A stretch of DNA of 44,978 nt from Anaerolineae bacterium clx_CAG2 (GCA_014155705.1 JAAEKA010000036.1:1-44978); one strand, 5' to 3'. Positions 16,957-26,534 are shown, counted from the first letter of the stretch. The notes: generated by a model not told the origin, from the letters alone. A program made the numbers and translations.

Positions 16957-17817
16957 ATGGCAGTTTTTTCCTTCGGCAAATCACGGTCGTTGATGTGGAG
17001 TTTCTGCCTAGTTGTGATCTTGATAGTGTTGGCTGCCACTGCTGCAATTGCAGCCACGTTTATCACGAACCAGACAGGGGGTGATCCTGCCCCCCTGTCG
17101 CCAGGGTGGCAGTTCTGGGCGACGTCCGACACTGTTATTGGTGAAGCTGTTTGCATCGAGGTGCATCCCGTGGATGATGCCGGCAACTACGTGCGAACCC
17201 AATGCAGCTTTGATAACACTGGCAGTCCACCGGCGAACTGGCGCTGCGATGTGTTTACGGGTGGCATTCCCGCTGCCTTCGAAGACTCGATCGTCGAGTA
17301 TCAGTTCCACATTGCGAATTTTGGGACCAATTGCCTGACGAACGCATATCTGTTCACGGGCTTTAATTGGTCTTTCCAGATGCCGTTGGCTGTTACCCTG
17401 GCCAGCTTTGCGGCCGAGGCGCAGGCCGACCGGGTGTTGGTCACTTGGGAGACGGCCAGCGAGTTGGGCAACCGCGGCTTCAACCTGTACCGCAGCGACG
17501 ACGCGGCCGGCCCGCTGACGCTGCTGGCCTACCTGCCCTCGCAGGCGCCGGGTAGCACCCAAGGCGCGGCTTATCGCTATGAGGACCTGGCCGCGCAGCC
17601 TGGCCAGACTTTGTGGTACACTCTGGAGAGTATCAGCATTAGCGGAGCGACCACGCTGTACGGGCCGGTCAGCGCGACGGTGCAGGCGCCGACGGCCGTC
17701 ACCCTGACCGGCGTCAGCGCCAGTCCCACTGCTGGCGCAGCCGGGCTGCCCTGGTTGTGGGCGGTTGCCGGCGCAGGCGTGGCCCTGGGCCTGAGCCGCC
17801 TGCGGCAGCGCCGCTAG
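16957..17817 (+). CDS. small secreted surface protein with FN3-like and sorting-type C-terminal module
   Basis: This is a 286-residue exported protein. A signal peptide or anchor spans about residues 10-33 (MWSFCLVVILIVLAATAAIA). A unique region of about 110 residues follows with four or five cysteines (VCIEVHP, TQCSF, RCDVF, TNCL), possibly disulfide bonded; I do not recognise it. From about residue 143 the shared module begins: VTWETASELGNRGFNLYRS, then YEDLAAQPGQTLWYTLE, PTAVTLTGVSASPTAGA, a hydrophobic helix and SRLRQRR. Start choice is firm (GGAGG at 16947-16951 before ATG 16957). It has its own promoter and downstream hairpins and is therefore probably monocistronic. Confidence 0.85.
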   Translation: MAVFSFGKSRSLMWSFCLVVILIVLAATAAIAATFITNQTGGDPAPLSPGWQFWATSDTVIGEAVCIEVHPVDDAGNYVRTQCSFDNTGSPPANWRCDVFTGGIPAAFEDSIVEYQFHIANFGTNCLTNAYLFTGFNWSFQMPLAVTLASFAAEAQADRVLVTWETASELGNRGFNLYRSDDAAGPLTLLAYLPSQAPGSTQGAAYRYEDLAAQPGQTLWYTLESISISGATTLYGPVSATVQAPTAVTLTGVSASPTAGAAGLPWLWAVAGAGVALGLSRLRQRR

Positions 17818-17830
17818 GCAGTGAGACATG

Positions 17831-17866
17831 CAGAAGCCGGGCCTTTTCACAAAAGCCTGACTTCTG
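17831..17866 (+). terminator. imperfect hairpin terminator after small secreted protein gene
   Basis: CAGAAG (17831-17836) pairs with CTTCTG (17861-17866). An inner GGC.TTTT arm pairs with AAAAGCC around a CAC loop, with one mismatch and one bulge. It starts 14 bp after the stop codon. Confidence 0.5.
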
Positions 17867-17910
17867 GCACATTTCTCACCAACGCGCACCGGCGAGGTGC
17901 AATTACTTTG

Positions 17911-17936
17911 ACGGGCCCGGCTCAGGCTGGGCCCGT
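17911..17936 (+). terminator. second GC-rich hairpin after small secreted protein gene
   Basis: ACGGGCCC (17911-17918) and GGGCCCGT (17929-17936) pair perfectly with a 10-base loop, followed by CTGTG rather than a T-run. I see no gene or other structure in the remaining bases up to the promoter at 18078. Confidence 0.5.
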
Positions 17937-18077
17937 CTGTGCGTTCGACGCCAGGGGTGGGAATGCAAGGAGAGGTGCAAGGGGCGAGCAGGACAGCGCG
18001 CCTGACGCGTTCGTCCCCGACAATTGCCACAACGGCTATCGTCACGGTTGTGTCAAGAGACCAGTACTTATTTCCTA

Positions 18078-18106
18078 TTTACTTCGGGGGTTTACTATCA
18101 TACAAT
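18078..18106 (+). promoter_or_regulatory. promoter of the giant DUF11 protein gene
   Basis: TTTACT (18078-18083) and TACAAT (18101-18106) are 17 bases apart, within an AT-rich patch. The expected start is near 18113, about 37 bases before the ATG. Confidence 0.55.
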
Positions 18107-18149
18107 CGTATCACTACCCATTTAGTTCACCGCACCTAAGGATCAAAAA

Positions 18150-21100
18150 ATGAATATCCCAACCAAAATCCAACGGTCATTGTCACCCTGGTTGCGACTG
18201 TTCGCAGCAGTCCTGGTGGCGTTTGCCACCCTGCTGGCGCCGCAGACCGCCTCGCCCGGCAGCGCTGAGGGCACGCGCGAACTCCTGACCAACGGCGGCA
18301 AGCGTGCCCTGACCGAGTTTCGCAACAGTAAAACGGCCGGTCTTTACCGCCGCACCTGGTTGCGCGTCTACGCCAAAGCCGGCGAGACGATCCTCATGGG
18401 CTCTAGCGGCATGGACGTCGGCTCGGGCGATATCTGGCTGTGGAAACCGAATGTCATCGCCGACAGCCAGATGGCGACCGCCAGTATTCCTACACCGGGT
18501 TTTAAGTGCTCCAGCCTGAACAGCAAGGGCTATTTGAACAGTCGAACCAAGGAGTTGGCCGGGCCGCTGCCCAACGCCGGCGGTTACGACCCCTGCACCT
18601 ACACTGCGCCTGAGGCCGGCGTTTATTGGATAGCCATGCTGGGGCCACAGGGCCTCTACGGGACGAGCGATGGCGCGGCAGGCACCATCACCTCTCCGAC
18701 CACCAGCTCCTCACAGAACGCTGGCGTCTCCATGTGGGATATTACCGTGCGCGCCGGCGCGGCCACCCAGTCGGGTCGTGTCTTTACGGATTACCTGGCC
18801 ACGCTTTCTGGCGGCAATGGCAATACTTACCAACAGTACTCGACCCTCTATGCATCCTCGGCGGATGGTTTCGTCTACCGCATCGACCTGCGCGGCCTTG
18901 ATCCCAACGGCTACATCCTCTACGGCAACAGTGTCGGCTTTCTTGATCCCGACGGCAGGACGCCGCTTTACCATGACTTGGTGGCTACTGAGAATACGCT
19001 CAGCACGCCACTGGGCGGGGTCAAACAGTCGCCTGCCACCGCCAAGATCTGGTTCAGCCCGCCGGCGGCCGATCTGCCAACCACCGTCATCCCTACGCCG
19101 CAGACCCCCAGCATCCTCAACGTGCAGTTCGCCGGCTCGGCCGGCGGAACGGCGGCCAACTATGCCGCCGGCGGTGAGTTTCGTTACACCGGCACCGTGG
19201 GCGGCATCTCCGAGATCGTCGTCAGCCGGGATGGCAGCAACTTCGACCCGACGCTTGGCGCTAATCGCGTGTTGCGCAGTGTCACCGTCTCCGGCGCCAA
19301 CGTCATTTTGTGGGACGGCAAGGACAACACAGGCAGTTGGTTCCCTGTGGGTGGGCCATATGACTTCAGAGCCTCGATGCACGCAGGCGAGTATCACTTT
19401 CCCATGCTCGATGCTGAGAACAGCCTCAATGGCGGGCCGACGCTGACCCTGCTCAACCCCATTGGCGGGACGTGCCCGTATGCCTCGTGCAGCACGGCCT
19501 TTTACGACGACCGCTCCTATACCACTTCAACGGGCGTGACGGTCAATCCGCTCACCGCAGCCGGCGGCAAGAAGCCGCCAACGACAACCTACGCCAACCC
19601 CGCGACCGGCTTCAACTCGGCGTCGCTCCAGCGCGCCTGGGGTGACGGCTCAGGCGATGGGTTTGGCAACTGGAAAGGGCTGGATCTGTGGACCTACTTC
19701 CCCGGTGCGGCCATCGAGAACGAGCTGACCGTCGTGGCGCAGGCGGGGCAGGACGCGCGCCTGCAGAAGACGCACTCGGGCCTGTTCGTTATCGGGCAGA
19801 ACGCGACCTACACGCTGCGCGTGTCCAACAGCGGTTCCGCGTTGATCAATGGCGTCGTGACAGTAACTGATACGCTGCCGGTTGGGCTGGCCTACGTTTC
19901 CGGGACAGGCACGGGCTGGACGTGCAGCGCAGAAGGGCAAGACGTTACCTGCACGCATCAGAACACGGGCAACCTGGCCGCCGGCGCCTCCCTACCCAAC
20001 ATCACGCTGACCGTAGCGGTCGCTCAGGCCGCCGCGCCCAATGTTACCAACACAGCCGCCGTCAGCATCGTCAGCACTGACGATAACCCCGCCAACAACA
20101 CGGCCAGCGATCCCACCGTGATTGAAAGCGCGGACCTGGCCGTGGTGAAGACAGTCGAGCCGGCGACGGTGACCTCAGCCGGTCAGCAGGCTACCTACAC
20201 CGTCGTCGTGACCAACAACGGACCCAGCGCAGCCACCGGTGTGGAGCTGACCGAGGTCATCCCTGCCGGGTTGAGCTATAGCAGCTTCCTCGCCAGTCAG
20301 GGTGTCTTCAGCACAGCGACCGGCGAGTGGGTCGTCGGATCGATGCCTGCTGGCTCAAGCGCCACCCTGGCCATCGTCACCACGGTGGACAGCATCACCT
20401 GCGGCGCCACCATTGAGAACACTGCCAGCCGGACGGCCAGCAGCCCCTTCGACTATGAAGGCGTCAACGACTCGGCCAGCGCCAGCCTGCTGCTGGGCGG
20501 CACAGTTGCGCTGAACGGGGTCGTCAGTGAGGCTGGCAACGGCGCAGCCATTGTCGGCGCGGCGGTCCAACTCACCGACAGCGCGGCCCACGTCTACAAC
20601 ACGACCAGCGGCGCTGGCGGCGCGTACAGCTTCATCAGCACACAGGCTAACCCGATCGCTCTGGGTACCGCCAGCCTGCAGGTGAGCAAGGCCGGCTACC
20701 AAACCAGCATCCAGAACAACGTCAGCATCAGCACCTGCGGCGACAACACCCAGGATGTCCAGCTCGATACCGCCAACCTGTTAGTGAGCAAGAGCAACGG
20801 CCAGATCACGGCCAAGGCGGATGAGCTGCTGAATTACACGATCACGGTACTCAACATGGGCACGATCCCTGCCCAGAACGTTGTGCTGGTGGATACCCTG
20901 GATCGTAATCTGCTCATCTATCTCACAGATACTTCGGGCTTGACCCCGGTGACGGTGAACAACGTTTATCCAGACACAAGGACGATCCGTACCTACACGC
21001 TGCCCGATGCACTGGATCCCAATGAGAGTTTCTCGTTCACTTTCAGCGTCCAGGTTACGAGCACCCTGGGCGCGGCGACCGCCGTCTGGAACAGGGCGGA

Positions 21101-24100
21101 TGCCAGCACCACCAGCCCCGAGGCGGACATCACCAACAACGAGTTCACCGACACCGACCCGGTGGCCACGGCGCCGGACCTGAAGATCAGCAAGAGTAAC
21201 GGCGTGACGCTAGTGCAGGCGGGACAAGATCTGGCCTACCAACTCACCTATCGTAACGACGGCAACACCGCCGCAAGCGGCGTGACTGTGGTGGATACAC
21301 TGCCGGCCAACGTGACCTTTGGCAGTTGCAGCCCGCCGACTTGCGGCTATGCCAGCGGCCCCAGAACCGTGACCTGGAGCGATCTGGCGGCCGCGGTGGG
21401 CGAACAGGGTGTGCTCACGGTCAACGTGACGGTGGACAGCGGCGCAACACCGGGCGCAGTCGTGCTCAACCAGGCCGCCATTACCGACGACGGTACGCAC
21501 GGCGCAGATCCCAACACCTCTAACAACATCGCCTACGACAGCGATACGGTAGCCGCGCCCAACATCGTCCTGGAGAAAAGCATCAATAGCGTCGCCGAGC
21601 CGCCCAATTGGGGCGACCAGGTGACGTTCACGTTGAGCTACGCCAACCGCGGGCGGGTGATAGCCAAGAACGTGGTGATCAGCGATCCGCTGCCCGCCAA
21701 CACGACTTTTGTCAGCGCGTCTGCTGGCTGTGCGCACGATGCCGGCGCGGTGACGTGCAGCCTGGGCGATGTGGCTGCTGGCGCGTCGGGCAGCGTGCAG
21801 GTCGTTGCGACGCTGGCTAAGCATGCCAGCAGCGCAACGCAAAGCGCTGCGACGTTAACCTCTGAGAGTAGTCCGGGCAGCGTCGTGGTCACTACGGCCA
21901 TGACCGATACCATCAAGGCTAAATGGACCGACAGCGACCCGAACATGGATGCCGGCTGGAATGCTAACCCGCGCGCGGCCAGCTTCGACGAAACCGGCTG
22001 GACCGAGCCGATCGGCAGCTTCATCGAAGGCTACTGGACAGACGCCAGCCGCATCGACGCCAAGTGGATCGCGACCACCCAAGACGACCAGCTCTATGGC
22101 AACTACACCTTCTACCGACAGAAATTCTGTGTGCCCCTCAACGCCGCCGGGCTGAGTGGCAGCCTCGAGGTTGCCAACGACGATTATGGCGACCAGACCA
22201 TCAATCACGTCTTCCTGGGTACCCCCATCGGCGCCGGCACTATCGCAATCTACGATGCCACGACCGCAGTGCAGGCCGGCGCAAACCTGTACGCAGTGCG
22301 CCTGCTGAACAACACCCACGGCGGGCACTCCGTCTACGGTTTTACTGATCACGTGGGCCTGGCTGCTAGGCTGACCGTTCACTACAGCGACTTGACGCCG
22401 TTCGTCGCTGCGCCAGCCATGGCGTTAGCAGGCACGCAACTTACCTTCGCTATGCAGCCCACGGCTCTCGGCGGTGTTGCGCCGTTCCAGTACCAAATAG
22501 ACTTCGGCGATGGCGCAATGCAAACCTGGAGCGCCAACACGAGCTTCAATCACACGTACACGGCCGCAGGCAACTACGTCGCCGTGGTGACAGCGCGCGA
22601 CGCGTGGGGCTGCACGGCCGTCGACCAGGTGTCGGTGACTGTGCTGCCCGCCGAGCGCAACCTTTTGGTCAACACGGCTACTGTCGCCTACGAGAACGGC
22701 TATGAAGTCGATTTCAGCAGCCAGGCGTCTGACGGCGTCCCGCTGCTCTCGCTTGTCGACCTGAGCGTCACCAAGACCAGCGCCCCACAGCCGGTCAAGG
22801 CGGGTGAGCACATCACCTATACGATCCGTGTCGCCAACAGCGGCGCCAATTCTCTGGACCAGGTTTTTATTAGCGACACACTGCCGTCGGCCATCGTCGG
22901 TCCTGTCTACCAGGTCACCGAAGGCTCGTTCGATTCCGCCAGCGGCTTCTGGACCGGCGTGTTAGGCAACGGCGATTGGTTTGACCTGACCATCGAGGGC
23001 ATGGTGGATCCCGTGACGCCTGCCGGCGCGCTGAACAACACGGCCGCCGTTGAAGCGGTGAACGGTACAGACGATATCAGCGCCAACAATTCGGCTACCG
23101 ATGCCAACACGGTCACCCGCTGTGCTGACCTGGCCGTGGCGATCAGCAGTGATCCGGCGCAGTACACGCCGAGTCAGCCATTGACTTACACCGTTGTCAT
23201 CACCAACTTTGGGGCTGGCGCCCGGATTGACTTCGACCTGCCGCTGACGCTGCCGCCTGCCCTGCAGGATGTCAGCTATACACCCAGCGAGGGAACGTTT
23301 GACTCAGAGATGGATGTATGGACAGACCTGTTGTTCGGTTCGGTGCAGGAATTGACCTTGGTAATTTCAGGGACCGTCCCCGCCGGTACATCGGGCATTC
23401 TGGTCGCCGAGGCCACGGCGAGCGCGGACGACGACTGCGATCTCAGCAACAACAGCGACGAGGTGAGCATTAGCGGTCCCCTGGGGGTCGCTTTGGCCAG
23501 CTTTGAGGTTGAGCAGGTTTCTAGCCACATGGTGCTGGCCTGGGAGACGGCCACCGAGCTGAGCAATCGCGGCTTCAACCTGTGGCGCGGCACATCGCCA
23601 GCCGGGCCGGATCGGCAGTTGAACGCAACGCTGATTCCATCGCAGTCACAAGGCAGTCCCAGCGGTTTCAGCTACACCTGGCAAGATGCCAGCGATTTGG
23701 TTTTCGGTGTAACCTACTACTACTGGCTGGAGGACCTGAATACTCTGGGGATTCTGACCCGCCACGAGCCGGTTAGCGTGACTTATACAACGCCCCTGGC
23801 AGTTGCCCTGGCGAGTTTTGCCGCCCAGGCGCAGGCCGGTCGCGTTGTGGTTACCTGGGAGACTGTCAGCGAGCGGAGCAACGCCGGTTTCAACCTGTAC
23901 CGCAGTGAGGATGCGGCCGGCCCGCTGACTCTGCTGGCTGCCTTGCCCTCCCATGCCCCCGGCAGCACGGCGGGCGCCGCCTACAGCTACGAAGACCTGG
24001 ACGTCCAGCCTGGTCAGACCTACTGGTACACCCTGGAGGACGTCAGCCTGAGCGGCGCGACCACGTTACACGGGCCGGTCAGCGCCACGCTGCAAGGGCC

Positions 24101-24230
24101 GACGGCTGTCAGGCTGGCCGGCCTGCAAGCGGGTAGCCAATCGATTATCCCGGTAATCTTGTTGCTGGCAGTTGCCCTGGCAGGGTTGGTCCTGGCGACA
24201 GGCCAGCGGCGGCGCCCCTGGCTGCCCTAA
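18150..24230 (+). CDS. giant secreted DUF11/PKD adhesin-like protein with sorting-type C-terminus
   Basis: The 2026-residue protein starts with a signal peptide (to about residue 40) behind AAGGA at 18138-18142. The N-terminal 520 residues are unique, with an FlgD-like stretch (VILWDGKDNTGSW). DUF11-type repeats follow, starting near residues 535, 664, 874, 1009, 1137, 1537 and 1660 (for example ADLAVVKTVEP, PDLKISKSNG, VDLSVTKTSAP). A carboxypeptidase-regulatory-like domain lies near 785, a putative ligand-binding sandwich at about 1256-1410, and a PKD domain near 1420-1500 (FGDGAMQTW, FNHTYTAAGNY). Two FN3-like modules begin near 1780 and 1884. The C-terminus has PTAVRLAGL, a hydrophobic helix and GQRRRPWLP. 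Such proteins form stalk-like cell-surface structures. Ligand unknown. Confidence 0.88.
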   Translation: MNIPTKIQRSLSPWLRLFAAVLVAFATLLAPQTASPGSAEGTRELLTNGGKRALTEFRNSKTAGLYRRTWLRVYAKAGETILMGSSGMDVGSGDIWLWKPNVIADSQMATASIPTPGFKCSSLNSKGYLNSRTKELAGPLPNAGGYDPCTYTAPEAGVYWIAMLGPQGLYGTSDGAAGTITSPTTSSSQNAGVSMWDITVRAGAATQSGRVFTDYLATLSGGNGNTYQQYSTLYASSADGFVYRIDLRGLDPNGYILYGNSVGFLDPDGRTPLYHDLVATENTLSTPLGGVKQSPATAKIWFSPPAADLPTTVIPTPQTPSILNVQFAGSAGGTAANYAAGGEFRYTGTVGGISEIVVSRDGSNFDPTLGANRVLRSVTVSGANVILWDGKDNTGSWFPVGGPYDFRASMHAGEYHFPMLDAENSLNGGPTLTLLNPIGGTCPYASCSTAFYDDRSYTTSTGVTVNPLTAAGGKKPPTTTYANPATGFNSASLQRAWGDGSGDGFGNWKGLDLWTYFPGAAIENELTVVAQAGQDARLQKTHSGLFVIGQNATYTLRVSNSGSALINGVVTVTDTLPVGLAYVSGTGTGWTCSAEGQDVTCTHQNTGNLAAGASLPNITLTVAVAQAAAPNVTNTAAVSIVSTDDNPANNTASDPTVIESADLAVVKTVEPATVTSAGQQATYTVVVTNNGPSAATGVELTEVIPAGLSYSSFLASQGVFSTATGEWVVGSMPAGSSATLAIVTTVDSITCGATIENTASRTASSPFDYEGVNDSASASLLLGGTVALNGVVSEAGNGAAIVGAAVQLTDSAAHVYNTTSGAGGAYSFISTQANPIALGTASLQVSKAGYQTSIQNNVSISTCGDNTQDVQLDTANLLVSKSNGQITAKADELLNYTITVLNMGTIPAQNVVLVDTLDRNLLIYLTDTSGLTPVTVNNVYPDTRTIRTYTLPDALDPNESFSFTFSVQVTSTLGAATAVWNRADASTTSPEADITNNEFTDTDPVATAPDLKISKSNGVTLVQAGQDLAYQLTYRNDGNTAASGVTVVDTLPANVTFGSCSPPTCGYASGPRTVTWSDLAAAVGEQGVLTVNVTVDSGATPGAVVLNQAAITDDGTHGADPNTSNNIAYDSDTVAAPNIVLEKSINSVAEPPNWGDQVTFTLSYANRGRVIAKNVVISDPLPANTTFVSASAGCAHDAGAVTCSLGDVAAGASGSVQVVATLAKHASSATQSAATLTSESSPGSVVVTTAMTDTIKAKWTDSDPNMDAGWNANPRAASFDETGWTEPIGSFIEGYWTDASRIDAKWIATTQDDQLYGNYTFYRQKFCVPLNAAGLSGSLEVANDDYGDQTINHVFLGTPIGAGTIAIYDATTAVQAGANLYAVRLLNNTHGGHSVYGFTDHVGLAARLTVHYSDLTPFVAAPAMALAGTQLTFAMQPTALGGVAPFQYQIDFGDGAMQTWSANTSFNHTYTAAGNYVAVVTARDAWGCTAVDQVSVTVLPAERNLLVNTATVAYENGYEVDFSSQASDGVPLLSLVDLSVTKTSAPQPVKAGEHITYTIRVANSGANSLDQVFISDTLPSAIVGPVYQVTEGSFDSASGFWTGVLGNGDWFDLTIEGMVDPVTPAGALNNTAAVEAVNGTDDISANNSATDANTVTRCADLAVAISSDPAQYTPSQPLTYTVVITNFGAGARIDFDLPLTLPPALQDVSYTPSEGTFDSEMDVWTDLLFGSVQELTLVISGTVPAGTSGILVAEATASADDDCDLSNNSDEVSISGPLGVALASFEVEQVSSHMVLAWETATELSNRGFNLWRGTSPAGPDRQLNATLIPSQSQGSPSGFSYTWQDASDLVFGVTYYYWLEDLNTLGILTRHEPVSVTYTTPLAVALASFAAQAQAGRVVVTWETVSERSNAGFNLYRSEDAAGPLTLLAALPSHAPGSTAGAAYSYEDLDVQPGQTYWYTLEDVSLSGATTLHGPVSATLQGPTAVRLAGLQAGSQSIIPVILLLAVALAGLVLATGQRRRPWLP

Positions 24231-24307
24231 CGCTGTCTGTTTTTTCTGTCTTGCCAGGAATATGGCAGGGCGTGAGCATACCAGACGGCTTAACAGATCG
24301 AACCTCT

Positions 24308-24336
24308 AACGGGGGTGCTCATTGAGCACCCCCGTT
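24308..24336 (+). terminator. strong hairpin terminator after the DUF11 protein gene
   Basis: AACGGGGGTGCTC (24308-24320) and GAGCACCCCCGTT (24324-24336) form a perfect 13-bp stem with a 3-base loop, followed by CCTTAGG. It lies 78 bp after the stop. Confidence 0.72.
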
Positions 24337-24394
24337 CCTTAGGGTGGGCGCATCAATCGAGCTGGAGAGGTTGCTGAAGATTTCACAAATTCTA

Positions 24395-24423
24395 TTGACA
24401 AACCGGTGATTTGGTGCTATTCT
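24395..24423 (+). promoter_or_regulatory. promoter of the SdrD_B-like protein gene
   Basis: Consensus TTGACA (24395-24400) is followed after 17 bases by TATTCT (24418-24423). The expected start is near 24430, giving a leader of about 178 bases before ATG 24608. Confidence 0.75.
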
Positions 24424-24429
24424 CTGGAA

Positions 24430-24607
24430 TGAATAGTACTGCGGTACTATCCAAAACACAAGGGTTTCGTGGGGCCAAGACTCCGGGATATGGTGGGTTG
24501 CCGGGCTCACCCACATCGCTCCTTCATCGAAAACCTCCTCATCCCCAATCCTGACCTCAAGTTGGGTTTTTTTTTGCGTACAAGCGCAAAGTCTGGAGGC
24601 ATATACC
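24430..24607 (+). promoter_or_regulatory. structured 5' leader with dyad, attenuator-like hairpin and pre-RBS hairpin
   Basis: The leader opens with a perfect dyad, ATAGTAC (24433-24439) against GTACTAT (24444-24450). Its middle has a GC-rich hairpin segment (GGTGGGTTGCCGGGCTCACC). A terminator-like unit follows, CCCAA (24544-24548) with TTGGG (24562-24566) and nine T (24567-24575). Then TTTGCG (24573-24578) pairs with CGCAAA (24585-24590), ending just before the GGAGG ribosome-binding site at 24595-24599. The last two structures share T residues and could be alternatives. No known riboswitch is identified with confidence. Confidence 0.5.
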
Positions 24608-26368
24608 ATGTCACACCGAATCTTGACGGCAGCACGACTGAAGCCTTTGCTACTGGCATTAGTCCTAGTATTGTGCCTGGCAGTAGCCCCGGCTGTCGCT
24701 GTGCAAGCGCAGCAGAGCCCGGTAGCGGCCCCTTATCCCAGCGGCGGGATTGCCGTCGTGGATGGCGACGCAAGTGAGTGGAATTTGGCCACTGATTTCT
24801 TCGCCGCCATGTACCGGGCTAGCAACCCTGGTTTTGACATGCTGTCAAAGCTGTACTTGCGCCATGATTGCGCCACCCAAACGCTCTATCTGCTGGTTCT
24901 GGCTGAACCGGGCGTACAGATCGAGGCGTTCCATGCCGCAGCAGAACAGTGGGCAAAAATCAGCAACACGATACAGGTGAGCAATCTGTCAGGAAACAAT
25001 GGCGTCGCTCCCGACTTTAACTACATCAACTCTGATGGAACCTATGCCGATGGTTGGGAAGCATCCTTCATCCTTGCTCCGGGCAGCTACACTGACTTCA
25101 AGGTTCACGCACAGGTGGACGACGGCGACGAGGATAATCAAACATCGGCTACCCCGAACATCAGTCTGATTATGGACTGCACCCTGGGGTCGATCGGCGA
25201 CTATGTGTGGCGGGACAACGACCGTGATATGAGCGAAGACTACGGCGTCGAACCGCCTCTGTCTGGCATCATGTTGCGCCTGCTGGAGAAGCAGCCCGAC
25301 GGATCCTATCAGGTTATTGCTGAGACCACAACCGACGGCGGCGGCTGGTACCTGTTCGACAATCTGCCGCCTGGGGATTACATTGTCGACGTCAACGAGC
25401 GTGACCTGCCGCCCGGTTTGATGCTGACCACCAACAATGAACCCTATCCGTGGTCGCTCGGTCTGGGTGAGCATCACCGTGAAGCAGACTTTGGCTACGC
25501 GCCGTTGGCCGGCCTCGTGGCTCTGGGCGACTGGGTGTGGCACGATGTGAATGCCAATGGTCAGCAAGATGATGGCGATGGCGACGCAGTGGGTGTCAGG
25601 TGCGTCACGGTGTGGCTGAAGAACAGCCAGGGTCAGATCATAGGCCAGACGAACACCGATACCTGGGGCTACTATTCCTATCTCGACTTGCCGCCTGGCA
25701 GCTATGCGACGGAAATTGACACCACCGATGTCGATCTGGAGCAGATTCTGGGTGATGTTCCCACCTGCAACGTGGTGGCGGAGTACGTCAATCTACCAGA
25801 GACTACCGCAGGTGCAGCGCGGGCCATGCAGCCGGATGTGGTGTACTTCACCACGGCCACTTCGAAGAGCACCGATCTGCCGGATCCCGGCATGACTGAC
25901 TGGACCCTCGACTATGGCATCAGCGCCATATCACCGCCTCTGGCCACCACGCTGGCCAGCTTTGACGCACAACAGGTGGATGACCGCATTCTGGTGACCT
26001 GGGAGACGGTCAGCGAGGCTGGCAATAGCGGCTTCAATCTCTATCGCAGCGCTGACGCGGCCGGCCCACTGACGCTGCTGGCCGTTGTGCCCTCCCAGGC
26101 GCCCGGCAGCGCACAGGGCTTCGCCTATAGCTTCGAGGATCTGAACGTTCAGCCTGGCCACACCTACTGGTACACCCTGGAGGACGTGGACCTGAGCGGC
26201 GCGACCACATTGCACGGCCCGGTCAGCGCCACCATGCAGGCGCCAACGGCGGTCCTGTTGAGTAGCATCAGCGTCAGTCCGGCGGCTGGCGCAGCGTTGC
26301 CTGGCCTGTGGGTGATCGCAGCGGCTGGCACGGCTCTGGGATTGAGTTGGGTCAGACGGCGCTCGTAA
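24608..26368 (+). CDS. secreted SdrD_B-like repeat protein with sorting-type C-terminus
   Basis: A signal peptide (residues 1-36) opens this 586-residue protein. Residues about 40-190 form a unique exported domain (ends with NISLIMDCT). Two SdrD_B/Cna-B-type domains follow, from about 193 (GSIGDYVWRDNDRDMSEDYG, then GWYLFDNLPPGDYIVDV) and about 303 (LGDWVWHDVNANGQQDDGDG, then YSYLDLPPGSYATEI). Their DxNxxG-like loops suggest calcium binding. The shared module starts near 445 (ILVTWETVSEAGNSGFNLYRS) and ends with PTAVLLSSISVSPAAGA, a hydrophobic helix and SWVRRRS. GGAGG at 24595-24599 fixes the start. The gene has its own promoter and a double terminator, so it is probably a monocistronic surface protein. 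Confidence 0.88.
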   Translation: MSHRILTAARLKPLLLALVLVLCLAVAPAVAVQAQQSPVAAPYPSGGIAVVDGDASEWNLATDFFAAMYRASNPGFDMLSKLYLRHDCATQTLYLLVLAEPGVQIEAFHAAAEQWAKISNTIQVSNLSGNNGVAPDFNYINSDGTYADGWEASFILAPGSYTDFKVHAQVDDGDEDNQTSATPNISLIMDCTLGSIGDYVWRDNDRDMSEDYGVEPPLSGIMLRLLEKQPDGSYQVIAETTTDGGGWYLFDNLPPGDYIVDVNERDLPPGLMLTTNNEPYPWSLGLGEHHREADFGYAPLAGLVALGDWVWHDVNANGQQDDGDGDAVGVRCVTVWLKNSQGQIIGQTNTDTWGYYSYLDLPPGSYATEIDTTDVDLEQILGDVPTCNVVAEYVNLPETTAGAARAMQPDVVYFTTATSKSTDLPDPGMTDWTLDYGISAISPPLATTLASFDAQQVDDRILVTWETVSEAGNSGFNLYRSADAAGPLTLLAVVPSQAPGSAQGFAYSFEDLNVQPGHTYWYTLEDVDLSGATTLHGPVSATMQAPTAVLLSSISVSPAAGAALPGLWVIAAAGTALGLSWVRRRS

Positions 26369-26375
26369 ACGATTA

Positions 26376-26410
26376 AACAGTCCGGCTTTTTACCAAAGAG
26401 CCGGACTGTT
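26376..26410 (+). terminator. first of two tandem terminators after the SdrD_B-like gene
   Basis: AACAGTCCGGCT (26376-26387) pairs perfectly with AGCCGGACTGTT (26399-26410) around an 11-base loop. It starts 8 bp after the stop. Confidence 0.75.
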
Positions 26411-26420
26411 GTCAGTTCAC

Positions 26421-26460
26421 AAAAAGTGCGGATCGGATCAAAGTCCGATCCGCACTTTTT
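26421..26460. terminator. 17-bp perfect A/T-flanked hairpin, likely bidirectional terminator
   Basis: AAAAAGTGCGGATCGGA (26421-26437) and its exact complement (26444-26460) enclose a 6-base loop. It ends in TTTTT and begins with AAAAA, so it could stop transcription from either side. Confidence 0.85.
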
Positions 26461-26534
26461 GTTGTAGTACGGGTCTTGTGTCGCTATTCTGTTGACGTAC
26501 AAACCCCAGGACTATGGATAGTACCAATGTCCTA

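Noticed and set aside
24460..24520. Possible cyclic-di-GMP-I riboswitch
   Set aside because: Only the 3' GCCGGG hairpin is reminiscent; the diagnostic 5' CACAGGGCAAACC segment and GAAA tetraloop stem are missing. Kept only as part of the leader description.
26508..26533. Imperfect palindrome AGGAC...GTCCT upstream of the beta-helix gene, with an ATAGTAC heptamer also seen at 24433
   Set aside because: Only 5-8 bp pair and the heptamer is short; chance is a sufficient explanation without a genome-wide count.
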